NCBI GenBank assembly: GCA_933207985.1
Contig: OW240917.1
Span: 112,122,542 to 112,186,541 of the forward strand
DNA length: 64,000 nucleotides
Direction: 5' to 3'
Source: Pelobates cultripes
Lineage: Eukaryota > Chordata > Amphibia > Anura > Pelobatidae
Within the stretch, counting starts at the first letter, position 1. Each line of letters begins with the position of its first letter. The notes under the pieces were generated by a model that had not been told where the DNA came from, ran no database searches, and saw only the letters and a program-made list of their open reading frames with translations. Below, piece by piece: positions 23,453 through 34,493 of the stretch. The translations under genes and the position numbers were made by a program.

Positions 23453-23868
23453 CAGTTGCAAGAAAAAGTATGTGAACCCTTTTGGAATGAAATGGATTTC
23501 TGCACAAATTGGTCATAAAATGTGATCTGATCATCATCACAACAATAGACAATCACAGTCTGCTTAAACTAATAACACACAAAGAATGAAATGTTGCCAT
23601 GTTTTTATTGAACACACCATGTAAACATTCACAGATGTCATTAGTCTAGGGGTTCACATACTTTTTCCACCTGCACTGTGAATAAAAACACGGACATGGT
23701 GTGTTCAATAAAAACATGGCAACATTTCATTCTTTGTGTGTTATTAGTTTAAACAGACTGTGATTGTCTATTGTTGTGACTTAGATGATGATCACATCAC
23801 ATTTTATGACCAATTTGTGCAGAAATCCATATCATTCCAAAGGGTTCACATACTTTTTCTTGCAACTG
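23453..23868. mobile_element. Tc1/mariner-type MITE, palindromic
   Basis: Terminal inverted repeats CAGTTGCAAGAAAAAGTATG (left) and its inverse at 23868 are flanked by TA (23451-23452 and 23869-23870), the Tc1 target. The interior is almost a complete palindrome ('cacacaaagaatgaaatgtt' mirrored by 'aacatttcattctttgtgtg'). At 416 bp without coding capacity it is non-autonomous. Confidence 0.93.
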
Positions 23869-23880
23869 TACATAATACAG

Positions 23881-23883
<3 letters not shown>

Positions 23884-23961
<78 letters not shown>
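23884..23961. repeat. (TA)n microsatellite
   Basis: About 78 bp of pure TA directly left of the first Ngaro terminal repeat. A short AT run also follows the right end of that element (29780-29793), so the retrotransposon appears to sit within a TA tract. Confidence 0.97.
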
Positions 23962-23962
<1 letters not shown>

Positions 23963-23964
<2 letters not shown>

Positions 23965-24072
23965 TAAGGCAGTTTTGCCTGTATTTGTGGGAGGGGCTTA
24001 AATTAATTCACTCCCCTATATAAGGGACACCCCTTACCTGACTCATATCGCTTGAGGTCAGCATCAGAATGA
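23963..24072 (+). repeat. Ngaro repeat A1, with TATA-like promoter
   Basis: Matches A2 (29471-29580) almost base for base, from 'attaaggc' to 'gcatcagaatga'. It includes a GC-rich 'gtgggaggggctt' and a TATA-like 'cccctatataaggg' (about 24012-24025), so it may contain the element's promoter. The promoter role is inference from the sequence. Confidence 0.85.
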
Positions 24073-24336
24073 TTTCCACTTCCGGGTCATCCAGACGCCA
24101 TTTTACCTGATTACTCCATGAGGTTTTCTAAGCAGAGCTGTGTCAGGAATCCAGCCACAGGCTTTTCCGGCCTACCACCTTCTTTCTTCAATCCATCGCC
24201 GTGGATGGTGTCCAAGTGACTCACAAACCGTAAGTCGACCTACCCGTTACGCCAGGCATCAGTCCCACGGCACCATGCACGGGTCAGGTCCTCACTTTAC
24301 GGCTACATTTTGTCTATGTCTGTTCTAAAACCATTG

Positions 24337-24950
24337 CATGTTCATGCATATCATTCGTTTAAACCCCCTACCGGTCTTTGGGTGTACTACAGGCTTCTTA
24401 GACACTATTGCATTTCATGTACAAATCAACGAACCACTGCATTTGCGCCTACACACTGACCCCTACCGGTCATTCGGTGTACTACGGGCTTCTCAGACAT
24501 TATTGCATTTCATGTATAAACCAACAAACCACTGCATTTTTCACTTACACACTGACCCCTATCAGTCATTTGGTGTACTACAGGCTTCTTAGACGTTTTT
24601 GCTTTTCACGTACAAAACAATAAACCACTGCATTTTCACCTACACACTGACCCCTACCAGTCATTCAGTGTACTACAGGCGTCTCAGACATTATTGCATT
24701 TAATGTACAAACCAACGAACCACTGCATTTGCGCCTACACACTGACCCCTACCGGTCATTCAGTGTACTACAGGCTTCTCAGACATTATTGCATTTCATG
24801 TACAAACCAACTAACCACGGCATTTTCGCCTACATGCTGACCCCTACCGGTCAATCAGTATACTACAGACTTCTCAGATTTTATTCCACTTCATAAGCAA
24901 ACTAACTACAGCATTTTCGCTTTTATACTGACTCCTATCTGTCAAATGGT
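24337..24950 (+). repeat. 95-bp tandem array in Ngaro 5' region
   Basis: Six to seven units spaced 94-95 bp (the 'attgcatttcatgtac' phrase near 24409, 24503, 24598, 24693, 24788 and 24883). Each contains 'aaccactgcatttt', 'cacactgacccctaccggtc' and 'gtactacaggcttctcagac'. Further degraded 'ctgacccctac..gtca' phrases recur to about 25390, so the array was once larger. Confidence 0.9.
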
Positions 24951-24954
24951 AGCA

Positions 24955-25034
24955 TTAACCCCTTAAGGACACATGACATGTGTGACATGTAATGATCCCC
25001 TTTTATTCCAGAAGTTTGGTCCTTAAGGGGTTAA
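24955..25034. mobile_element. Palindromic MITE, TTAACCCCTTAAGG family
   Basis: An 80-bp palindrome from TTAACCCCTTAAGGAC to its inverse GTCCTTAAGGGGTTAA, inserted in the Ngaro 5' region. A second copy of the same family lies at 47874-47951 in the other orientation. TTAA at both ends suggests a TTAA-type target, though the palindrome makes the exact target ambiguous. Confidence 0.85.
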
Positions 25035-26280
25035 AGGGTATTTTAACATACAATCAGCATTTCTGACCCCTACTGGTCAACAGCAAAACTGTCTTCACAT
25101 GTCATATACAATTTACCAGCCAATATAAATTACACATAAGATTGTTTTAAACATAACTATAGGCCATAAATTAAACTCCAGCACGGGCTCAACTTCAGGT
25201 TTAATTTACATTTCACATCAAGACCAACAGTGGTTCTATCAACACTGCCACCTATAGGTCAACAGACAAACAACATTTCACATACCAATCAGTATCCAAC
25301 TACACTGCCACCTATAGGGCACTCGGCAGATCTCCAGTGCACTTGCATTTTGCAACACCATGTTCACTGACCCCTACCATTCAATAAGACATACAACAAT
25401 TCACATAGCAAGCACTATATCAACATCTGGTATAAATACATATATTATTACACAGTAGCAGACGCATCTGTATATATGTAACTGGTAATATAGTTCACAT
25501 ACATTTTTCACAGCACGCTGCTCCCGCAACAGACTTCCCCTAGCAAGGGGACATACAACATACAAGGTGTGGACAGACCACATTTTCACTTGTACATACG
25601 GCACTTAATGGGTTAAGATTGATACATATTTAACCAGTATGGCTACGATGGTTAATATTTACACATCACGTCACTTTACTTTTCACATATACTGTACATA
25701 TTAAGATAAGCTTGGTCTATGCCATATTTCCTTATGCCATACGGTTTTATCCATCCAGGTTACAGTTACTACTAAAAAACCTATACGGATTGTCAGGTTC
25801 AATACAATACAACCAGGTACATACACCTGCTCACGTAGTTATCCATCTCTTACCTTCCCTGGAATAGTAATAGTGTACTGGCAATTAGGGTTCTAGGGCC
25901 CAATAGGTATTACCCCCTTTTTTCTCTGCATTATGCTTCGGTTAGTGGTCCCGCGAGGCCAACACCCCGCCTCACACTCGGAGGCATACACCCCTCGGGC
26001 CACTCGTGAGCTAGCCGCCTCGCATTGTATCATAGAGAGGACCTCACCTGTCACTCCCCTTCCTATTTTCTGGTTACTGTCACCGAGAGGCCAACATCCT
26101 GCCACAACGTTCGGTGGCCACACAAAATCCCCTCGCGCCAAGCATAGATAGAGCCTCTCAAGCCACTTGGCAACTAGCAGGGCCTCACCAGTCACCAAAA
26201 AACACCAAGCCTAATCGTTTCGCCTTACGGCTTAGCTAGCAAGCCAGTACAAGAACCCTGGGTACAAATAATAATTGCAA
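25035..26280 (+). other. Ngaro 5' non-coding region with a second duplicated block
   Basis: Contains degraded copies of the 95-bp unit and, at 25945-26195, two related GC-rich blocks of about 125 bp sharing 'gaggccaaca', 'ctcg.gccac' and 'cctcacc.gtcac'. No protein is supported; the open frame on the minus strand here (25893-26198) is a by-product of the duplicated block. Confidence 0.55.
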
Positions 26281-28740
26281 TCTTTATTGTTATTTAAGTA
26301 TTTCTCAAAAAGATGGTGAAGAATCACCTCTTCCTAGCACCCCGGCTAGAATTGATACACCTTCAAGCAGAGGAGATGTTGCTAGTCCAGCAGCAATCAG
26401 ATCCTGGACGATCCCACACATTACCACCGACCTAAGGAGGTGACAAATCCCCTACCCTGCTACAGCAAGGAAAGCAGTTATTCAAACTCCTCCATACATC
26501 AACGGACAACACAGAGGCAGGGGAAGGCCCAGCTACATCAACTCAGGTGACACCCAGGCTATGCTAGCTTCACTCATAAACTCATGAGCCAAAAAATTTA
26601 TGACAGACTGGCAATCTCGAGTTGGTCACCACAGCCCTCACAAGGCTGGGCCTCACGCTACTGTACAACCAGCACCAACCGAAACTCGGTTACCTGGTAC
26701 AATCAATTCTTATGACACACAAGATGTTAAACCTGCACGTATGATCCCAGCACATTGGGGAAGCAAGGCATATATATGTATGATGATGTATCTGTGATGG
26801 TCAGATCCAGGGATTCCAGGTAAATCGGGAACTGACCATCCCTTGGTTGGGTTGGCATTTGGAATATGTGGAGATGTTTATTTGTGCAGGTACCCATACA
26901 GAAGGGATTTTGTCCCAAACAAATGGACGAGCACTCTCAGGCTCCAGGTACCAGCACCTCTGAACTACCAGAGACCACTGATATGAGTAGTTGCATTGCA
27001 TACAGACTGTTGCATATATGTTCAAATAGTTCAGGGCACATGACAAACCATGTGTCCCAATACAACTTACAAATAACGTATTCACCATCTGTACACACCA
27101 ATGCATTTTCAACACTACTGACTCATCACCCTTCCAGACTTGTAGTAGATTTACTAAAGCTCTGGAGCTTCAAAGGGCTCCCATACAGGTATCATAAACA
27201 CACCTTCAAGGAATATAGCATGCCCTCACTTACAGTCAGCACAACAAAACCATTGGCTGTAAACACACTCATAGCCAGGATTTGCAGAGGGGTCTTCCAA
27301 TCTCCACCATTTACAGCATGGCACCAAACACACACATTGGTATTGTCACAAGGAATCTTCCCTTAAACAAAGACTAACCATAGACTTATTGGCACCACAC
27401 ACCTCCGCTACCCCAAGTCTCAACTCCCTCATACCCTCCGAGGATTTTTCTTACTATACAACACCATTGATCTACCTTTACAGCTATCACTCAAGCATAT
27501 GTTGAAGCTTGGTTAAGTAAGACCAATATCAACGCAGTAAACAGCTACCATCTACCCTACACACTGGCACTTACATGGCATAAATTGGGCAATCCTTTCC
27601 CCGCTCAACTTTCGAGGTACAGATTAGCCTACTATCGATATTCGCAGATACTCTGTGCTGGTTATGATAACATATCCAGAGACCTTACAGTCATACACTA
27701 TCTAGAAGACTTCTTGTTAATCAAAGAAAGCATATTTTTCACTAGAAGCCTCACGGCAGCTTAGTCTGGTTGACCACTTGGGCGTCCCAGTACCCCATAA
27801 GAAACAGAAGGCCCAGATACTATCTTCACATTACTGGGCATATGACTTGAGTCGGCATCCATACACGCAAGTTACCACAAGACAAATAGGGAACATTCTC
27901 AATTACATCAATCACTACCTCCTGCTTAGTACTTACAACTGCAAGGAACTATGATCCCTACCAGGTTCCTTAATTTTGCCATGCCAATCATACCACAAGA
28001 CCACGCTTTCACATCCAGAGTACTTTCACCTTTTTTCCACACTTCCAACATGACGATCAGAGGATGTCCCTAGACACCTCAGCAACAGCAGACCTGCACA
28101 TGGGGCACGCTGTTCCTTCCAGGTAAAAGCATGTTCCTTCCAGGATTGTCTGACACTTCTCCAACCAGATGGTCAGACGCAGCGTCTACCACGGGTTTGG
28201 CAGCGATCTACCGGGAACAATTGCTTTGGAGCTGTTGGCGATGGCATCCAGGTTTGTAAATTTTTCCACCACCTCAGCCCCTTTGGGAGATCTACCCCAT
28301 TGTAGCAGCTGCTGAGGCATGGGGTAAATCATGGTCAGGGTCATCAATCCGTTGTTACTCAGGCAACTAAGCATATGTCATATCATCAACAAACGCCACT
28401 ACTCATCCATAAGGTCATGATATTTCTGGGGAACTTACTTGGTTGGTCACTTATCACATTTCACTTTCATGTACCAGATGGGGGTATACATCCCTGCCGA
28501 CAACTGTCTCATTTATATTCCAGGCATGTTCATCATACGCTTCCTACAGTCGCCCATACAGTCACGGCCACTCTTTCGTTCCAGAGACAAAATCATGGAT
28601 TAGACATACTCATGCAGCATAGCATGCACTATCCCACCTAGCACTTTCGTCCCATACTTGTAGAACACATAACACAGCTTTTCACCTGGCTTAAAGAATC
28701 TCATTGGCACACGACATAGCTCAACCTGTGTCATAACATT
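26281..28740 (+). pseudogene. Ngaro gag/RT/RNase H remnant
   Basis: The RT N-terminal region appears at 27115-27365 ('LPYRYHKHTF' and 'ICRGVFQSPPF', the conserved lead-in of DIRS-order RTs). 'RLTIDLLAPH' follows at about 27370. 'YLEDFLLI' at about 27702-27725 stands where Y-x-D-D is expected, with E replacing the first aspartate. RNase H is traceable at 28155-28330 ('RWSDAASTTGFAAIYREQ', then 'YPIVAAAEAWG') and near 28465 ('FHVPDGGI'). The region needs many frame changes and is dead. The 26.3-27.1 kb part probably derives from gag but is too eroded to prove. Confidence 0.75.
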
Positions 28741-29205
28741 TCTCCTAGGTTTTGTTTCTTTTTGCCACCTTAAACTATCTCACACACCATTAATTATATA
28801 TTTTACAGGCATTCAACAACACAGGATAACCTCTGGCCAAAACTACCATAACTTCATGCTATCATACCAGACAAGAATATACTCAGAGGTTTTCAGGAAT
28901 CCATTCCCCCACGTTCCTCTCAGAGATTACCAATAGCCATCCAACTTTTCATCATTATCGGACCTATTAGATCTACAACCATTCAATTATACTACCAAGT
29001 CGGCCATTACCAGCTATGCACATTGCCTTTTATGCCTTTCTCAGGCCAGAGAATCCACTACCATCACCACCACTCAGACAGATCATTGTCTTCAACGATC
29101 CCACGTACGTAAACACAGATATCATTACCTATTGGCTCTACCACATTCCGAAACGAGTCAACATGCACCAACAGTAGAGATAACATACTATCCTACCCAC
29201 AACAA
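28741..29205 (+). pseudogene. Ngaro tyrosine recombinase remnant, C-terminus missing
   Basis: Fragments in several frames match the N-terminal half of the recombinase seen at 33.3-34.0 kb: a 'YFTGIQ' block, a 'LSYQ' block and 'SDLLDLQPFN', then an 'AFYAFLRPENP' block read in another frame. After about 29205 the sequence jumps to non-coding 3' DNA, so the H-x-x-R and catalytic Tyr part was deleted. Confidence 0.7.
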
Positions 29206-29341
29206 ATGGTGTCCACTTTCGGTCCTAGATTCCTACCTTCAAAATCCTTTCAGGAATTAAATACTGTAATGCTTTTAAGGAAATGTCTGGTTAATTTGTA
29301 TATATTTGTTGACTGTATTAAATCTTTGATTATTCATTTTT

Positions 29342-29780
29342 GCCCTCTTTATTTACAGGCCTACCGTATCGTCGGTCTCGGCACACCACAACCGACTTGC
29401 TCCCTTTATACTATCCTACGCTTATGCTGGATCCTTACTCCATATACGGCTATTTGCCCATTACACAAGTATTAAGGCCGTTTGGCCTGTATTTGTGGGA
29501 GGGGCTTAAATTAATTCACTCCCCTATATAAGGGACACCCCTTACCTGACTCATATCGCTTGAGGTCAGCATCAGAATGACCCTCCCACCCACTCCTCAT
29601 TTCAACACTTTCTCTTTTCTTTCCATTTACTTTACTTTCTTACTCCTTGGTGGGCCCTCTTTATTTACAGGCCTACCGTATCGTCGGTCTCGGCACACCA
29701 CAACCGACTTGCTCCCTTTATACTATCCTACGCTTATGCTGGATCCTTACTCCATATACGGCTATTTGCCCATTACACAA
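29342..29780 (+). repeat. Ngaro B1-A2-B2 terminal block
   Basis: B1 (29342-29468) and B2 (29654-29780) share 'gccctctttatttacaggcc' through 'cccattacacaa'. A2 (29471-29580) lies between them and repeats A1. A 73-bp pyrimidine-rich spacer separates A2 from B2. Confidence 0.93.
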
Positions 29781-29782
29781 AT

Positions 29783-30757
29783 ATATATATATATTATGAC
29801 ACTCAGATATACCTCTCCCCTGCCGTCCTGCAACGTGTCACTGCTTGCCTTTCTTCCATCTCTGACTGACTGGATGTCCTCACGCTTTCTGAAACGCAAT
29901 CTGTCTAAAACTGAACTCCTAGTCTTTCCTCCTCCTAATACTGATCCTCCTCTCACTCTTCCTTCAAGTCAGGGATATCCACATAAGTCCATCCTTGCAA
30001 GTGTGCTGTCTTGGCGTCATACTTGACTCTGGCCTAACCTTTGAGCCTCACATCCAGTTTGTTGCCAAATCCTGTGGGTTCCAACTCAAAAACATAGCCC
30101 GCATCCGCCTCTTTCTTACATAAGATGCGACCAAAGAGCTTGTCCATGCTCTAGTAATGTCCTGCATGGATTACTCTAACCCTCTCCTGATTGGTCTCCC
30201 CAAAAGCCGTATTGCCCCACTACAGTCTGTAATGAATGCTGCAGCTAGACTGATTTTCCTCTCTAGTAGGTCCTCTCACACATTACCCCTATGCCAGTCC
30301 TTACATTGGCTCCCTGTATCCTACAGGAGTAAATTCAAAGTGCTAACCCATACATTTAAAGCACTGAACAATTCTAGCCCCTCTTATATCTCCTCAATGA
30401 TCCATAGGTATGTCCCTCGTTTCCTCTACTCTGCCCGTGACCACCTCCTGACCACTGCTCGCACCCATACAGCCAACTCGCGCTTGCAGGACCTCTCACG
30501 GGTGGCTCCTTTCCTATGGAATAGCCTGCCTAACGCCATCAGACTCTCCCGTAGTCTTGCATCTTTTAAGAAGAGCCTTAAAACCCATCTCTTCAGGAAA
30601 GCTTATGGCCTCCCAGAGTAACCTCTACCTTACATACCTGTCTCTTGCTCTCTCCTATAGGGCAGCACTCTACCCTCTCCTCCAGCTCTGCTTCACTCCC
30701 ACCCTATCCCATTGTACAGCGCTACGGAATTTGTTGGCGCTATATAAATAATAAAAT
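29783..30757 (+). mobile_element. L2-type LINE, 5'-truncated
   Basis: Starts in an AT run just right of the Ngaro element with an 'atgacactcag' phrase (RT motif C region) and ends with 'gcgctacggaatttgttggc', a TATAAAT word and AAT-rich repeats. The coding part covers the L2 RT C-terminus: 'LTDWMSSRFLKRNLSKTE' near 29861, then the open block 30157-30621 with 'SCMDYSNPLLIGLPKS' and 'SLKTHLFRKAYGLPE'. The L2 assignment rests on these C-terminal signatures and the tail. Confidence 0.9.
30157..30621 (+). pseudogene. L2 reverse transcriptase C-terminal fragment
   Basis: This 154-codon open block is the C-terminal end of the L2 pol protein, after the palm: thumb-like 'MNAARLIF' region (written MNAAARLIF here), 'SLHWLPVSYRSKFKVL', 'SRVAPFLWNSLPNAIR' and the terminal 'LKTHLFRKAY'. 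Upstream frames carry the preceding part with shifts, so no full protein could be made. Confidence 0.88.
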
Positions 30758-30965
30758 AATAATTTGATATTTCCTGTCCTAACGTGCCTTATACCCCACC
30801 TCCTATAGACTGTAAGCTCGTTTGAGCAGGGTCCTCTTCAACCTATCGTTCCTGTAAGTTTTCTTGTAATTGTCCTATTTATAGTTAAATCCCCCCATCT
30901 CATAATATTGTAAAGCGCTACGGAATCTGTTGGCGCTATATAAATGGCAATAATAATATATAGTT
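30758..30965 (+). mobile_element. Second L2 tail directly after the first
   Basis: Right after the first tail, another copy begins with 'tcctgtcctaacgtgcctt', 'actgtaagctcgtttgagca' and 'gggtcctcttcaacctatcg', and again ends 'gcgctacggaatctgttggc' with an AAT-rich tail. It lacks coding sequence. It may be a tail-derived SINE, a short L2 inserted in the A-rich tail of the first, or the first copy's own duplicated 3' UTR. Confidence 0.75.
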
Positions 30966-31336
30966 TCGAAACCGTACTGTCATGCCGACCCTTTCTATTA
31001 TTGTTTCCTCTTTCCTCTGTCCACTCAGCCTAAACCCTTAAATGAAAGTGTCTCAAGATCAAATTGCAGAGTTCAATATGTCACTTAACGGTCTTCCATA
31101 ACTTAGTGTCATATGTTGGCTCATTTCGAAATGTAGCCATTCTCCCTTATGGATGGTCAATAAATTATGTACACATCAAGAGATGATACGATTCTAATTG
31201 GTTTGATAAACATAATGATTTACATCAAGCAAGGACAGTGTCATATTGCTGAATCAATAATCCAATTTAATTAAACAGTAAGATCGCTACACCGTTTTCA
31301 TCACTGAAAATATTACATTTAATATATAAAATGTAT
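30966..31336. other. Unassigned DNA
   Basis: AT-rich, nothing recognised. Confidence 0.5.
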
Positions 31337-31623
31337 TTAATACAATGTTAAACAAAAATCCGCACCAGTCAAGCCATAAGACTTACTTTTCCCACAGAAA
31401 TCAAAAATATGTGGTGGTATTACTACAGCACCATAACCTTTTTGGTTTTTGTTTGTCCATGTTTAAAATTGAATAAGGCAAAAATGTGATTCTTAAACTA
31501 ATTTGCATATGCCCACCCAGAATCCTTAATAGTAGCAACATCACTGCAGATTTGTGATTTCTTTTGGAAAAGCAAGTCTTATGGCTTGACTGGTGTGCAG
31601 ATTTTTGTTTAATATTGTATTAA
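31337..31623. mobile_element. TTAA-flanked palindromic MITE
   Basis: TTAA at both limits (31337-31340 and 31620-31623) encloses inverted arms of about 50 bp. The left arm reads 'aaacaaaaatc', 'caccagtcaagccataagac'; the right arm is the inverse. 287 bp, non-coding. The TTAA target suggests a piggyBac- or Kolobok-type transposase in trans. Confidence 0.8.
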
Positions 31624-31755
31624 CTATCTACAGACTTCAGGTGGAAGGGGTTTTCAATCACAAATCCCCCCCCTTGCCCCCCCCTCCCCATAACCTTTTT
31701 GGTGTGTGTGTGTGTGTGTATGTATGTATATGTATATGTGTGTGTGTATATATTA

Positions 31756-32930
31756 CAGTTGTGCTCAAAAGTTTGCATACCCTTGAAGAATTGGTAATAT
31801 ATGTACCATTTTTAAAGAAAACATGAGTGAGCAGGCAAAACACATTTCCTTTATTTTTTATTCATATTCAGCTGTAGGTTATAACAGAATGGCACAATCC
31901 TAAAACAAAACATGGCAATAAAGAAAAAAATTAAATGACCCCTGTTCAGAAGTCTGCATACCCTTAGTTATTAATACTGTGTATTGCCCCCTTTAGCATC
32001 AATGATAGTGTGCAGTCTTTTGTAATAGTTTTCTATGAGGTCCCTAATTCTTGCAGGTGATATAGCTGCCCTTTTTCTGCTGAAATCACTGAAGGGTCAA
32101 ATTGTCATTGTGCTTAGGATCATTGTCATGCTGGAAAACCCAAGTGTGTCCCATGTGCAAGCTTTGAGCAGAAGAATGCAATTGTCTGTTAGTATTGTCT
32201 GATAACATACTGCATTCATCTTGCCATCAATTTTCACAAGATCCCCCTTGACTTTAGAGCTCACACACCCCAAAACATCAGTGAGCCACCACCATGCTTC
32301 ACAGTGGGGATGACATTCATTTTACTATATGCCTTGTTGACCCTTCTCAAAACATAGCGCTTATGGTTGTGACCATAAGGCTCTATTTGGGTCTTGTCAC
32401 TCCAAATTAGTGGGCCAGAAGTTGTGAGGCATGTCAACGTATTGTCTGCCAGGCTTTTTTGTGAAATTGGTGCAGCAAAGGCTTTTTTCTGGCAACTCGG
32501 CAGCTAATATTTGTTAAATTTTTGGCTTGGTATTAAGAGATCCCTGACTATTCCACTTCTTAATAAGTGATTGAACAGTACTGACTGGCATTTTCAAGGC
32601 TTTGGATATCTTTTTTTTTTATATCCTTTTCCATCTTTATCAAGTTCCATTACCTTGTTACGCAGGTCAATTCTCAGTTCTTTTATGTTCCCATGGCTCA
32701 GTGTCTAACCTGCTCAGTGCATCCACATGAGAGCTAACAAACTCATTATCTATTTATACACAGACACTTATTGCAATTTAAAGAGGCACACATGTTGGAA
32801 ATTAACCTTTAAATGATATTTTAGTGTGTGTCACCTTGTGTGTCTGTAACAAGGCCAAACATTCAAGGATATGTAAACTTTTGATCAGGGCCATTTGGGT
32901 GATTTCTGTTCTCATTCATTTAAAAAGGTG
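31756..32930 (-). mobile_element. Tc1/mariner transposon, decayed
   Basis: The left end is TA-CAGTTGTGCTCAAAAGTTTG. Near the right, the inverse motif 'caaaagtttacatatccttg' occurs at about 32870-32885, so both terminal regions are present, though the right outermost bases are unclear. The interior read on the minus strand is a Tc1 transposase gene without a usable open frame. Confidence 0.85.
31980..32720 (-). pseudogene. Tc1 transposase, heavily mutated
   Basis: The minus strand shows Tc1 signatures in order: a 'WSDKTQIE'-like block around 32395, 'HKRYVLRRVNKAYSKM' near 32340, 'VIPTVKHGGGSLMFWG' near 32290, and an 'FQHDNDPKH'-like block near 32130. These surround the first two acidic residues of the DD34E catalytic centre. 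There are many stops and indels, and no long open frame survives. Confidence 0.8.
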
Positions 32931-34260
32931 CCATACAACTGTTATAACTGGCTGTGGAATGTATTTTCCATAAGCTGCTGATTTCCACCTTCCTAGTTTT
33001 TTAATGATGTGTACGGGTATATTATTGCTGGATGCGGCTGAAGCAGCGCCGATCCTAAATAAGTGTCCTGAGATGGACATGAGGTCGTGACCTAGTCTGA
33101 CCGCCAAGGCCCTTACGTAGTGTATGAATTTAGCCGTAGTCAGGGGTTTGTCTGCAATTTTGAGTAGGGGTGAGTAGCTTTGTTTGTCTTTGAGGGAAAG
33201 GCAGAAAGTATCTAGGATTGTCACCGGACACCCTTTATTATGGGTCGGGAAGTACTGGATCTCTGTAGGAAGTCCCATCTGATTTGTTTTGGATTGTCTT
33301 AGAAGCAGTATGTAGTGGTCCCCCAATTTTCGTAGATCCCTTATTCTGATGTAACTTGTGTTGACAGACTATGCACCGTGAATTCATTGGGCCTTAAGAA
33401 CCCGTAGAATGCTATGTACATAGCCGTTTTGAGTACGCAGTTAGTACTTGGTTCAAATGGGCTGGAATCTAACAGATCTGATAGATCCTTAAATTTATTC
33501 CCGTCAATTGGTTGTCTTTTGGCTGTTGGAGGGCCGTCTGTGCGAAGTATACCTTTCAGGACGTTTTTCAGGAGATAGGATGACATGAAAGGTTTGTGAC
33601 AGGGAAATAAGTGGTGCTGTAGGCCCATGAAGTAAAGTTTGATGGTGTTATGTGCCAGCTTATAGTGTAGGTGGCAGTGAGCGGTGAAAGCAACTATCGT
33701 GTAGATGGAAAAGATGTTGGTGATGTGGTGCTCGGAAGTGAACCTGGAGAAAATAGTAAGTGCTCTATCGTAGGACTTCTTGATGTTGTCTGACAGAGCA
33801 GATTTTGCCAATGTTAGTGTGTGTTGTTTCAGCTGTATCAGTCCATTATCAGGTCCTGAAATGTGGGGGTTGGCTCGGGTTTGATGGCTGCCGTGGGGTG
33901 TTGTTCGAAAATGGCCTGAAAGTTGGAGTGAGAGAGAGCGTCTGCTGCAATATTTTCCCGACCCGGTATGTGCATGCAAACCAAGTGTAAATTGTGAGTT
34001 GCTGCCAGCCACGTGAGTCTCCTCATGATGACAAGGGATGCAGATCTGCCTTTGTTTATGATTTCGCATGTGGCTTCATTATCGGAGAGGCATTTAACTG
34101 CTTTGCCCTCCCACAATGAACCCCAAGTGTGTGCGGCTGCCACTATTGGGTAAAGTTCGAAAAGCGAGGATGTGGTATTAAATGCCTGTAATGTTGAGGT
34201 TTCAGATGGTCATGAGTCACGGAACCACTGGTTGTTGTATATGGCTGCAAACCCTGTGTG
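32925..34260 (-). pseudogene. Ngaro fragment: RNase H plus tyrosine recombinase
   Basis: RNase H end: 'GFAAIYNNQWF' (about 34245), 'KCLSDNEATCEIINKG' and 'IPGRENIAADALS' (33838-34143). The recombinase N-terminal domain lies in 33341-34069 ('SDNIKKSYDRALTIFSRF', 'AFYGFLRPNEF', whose R is the first catalytic arginine). Its C-terminal domain lies in 32916-33326 ('GHLFRIGAASAA', 'IKKLGRWKSAAYGKYI'). The usual H of H-x-x-R would read 'HLFR' here, so the catalytic set H/R/W/Y is present. The two recombinase frames are split by a stop or shift near 33330. RT is missing, so the copy is truncated. The homologous parts of the 24-29.8 kb element show that both belong to related families. Confidence 0.88.
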
Positions 34261-34478
34261 GGCTGCTTTTACTTTACATGCTATTTACAATAAAAGCTGC
34301 TATTTTTATTTATTTATCATCTGGACTCCTGTATCTCCGTGGTGAACACTGATTAAGGAAGTGGATTACGGCCCCCCGCTGCCATCTGGGGAGGCACCCT
34401 ATGAATGCTTGTTTTCACTACATTATCATGAGTGCATCTAATTACAGTGCATATAATTTTGTCATACACAGTCACACT
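34261..34478. other. Unassigned; possible LTR-like remnant
   Basis: Contains 'caataaaagctgctattttt' followed by 'ctcctgtatctccgtggtg', which resembles the polyadenylation and 3' end of an LTR. There are no matching ends, so this is only a suggestion. Confidence 0.25.
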
Positions 34479-34493
34479 ATGGAGAGCAAAAAA

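Larger units (their letters stand above)
23963..29780 (+). mobile_element. Ngaro-type tyrosine-recombinase retrotransposon with split repeats
   Basis: The repeat order is A1 (23963-24072), interior, B1 (29342-29468), A2 (29471-29580), B2 (29654-29780). A1 and A2 are near-identical 110-mers; B1 and B2 are near-identical 127-mers. This split-direct-repeat arrangement is the established signature of Ngaro-like elements. The interior holds remnants of RT, RNase H and part of the tyrosine recombinase in the right order, but in many frames. Identity of the terminal repeats, higher than that of the coding region, suggests homogenisation or later decay of the interior. Confidence 0.92.

Noticed and set aside
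23785..24023. Ile/Tyr-repeat proteins
   Set aside because: Translation of (TA)n; the same applies to frames at 61724-62137 and 22174-22416.
25893..26198. 101-codon frame on the minus strand
   Set aside because: It overlaps a duplicated non-coding block of the Ngaro 5' region, and its two halves are the same repeat translated twice.
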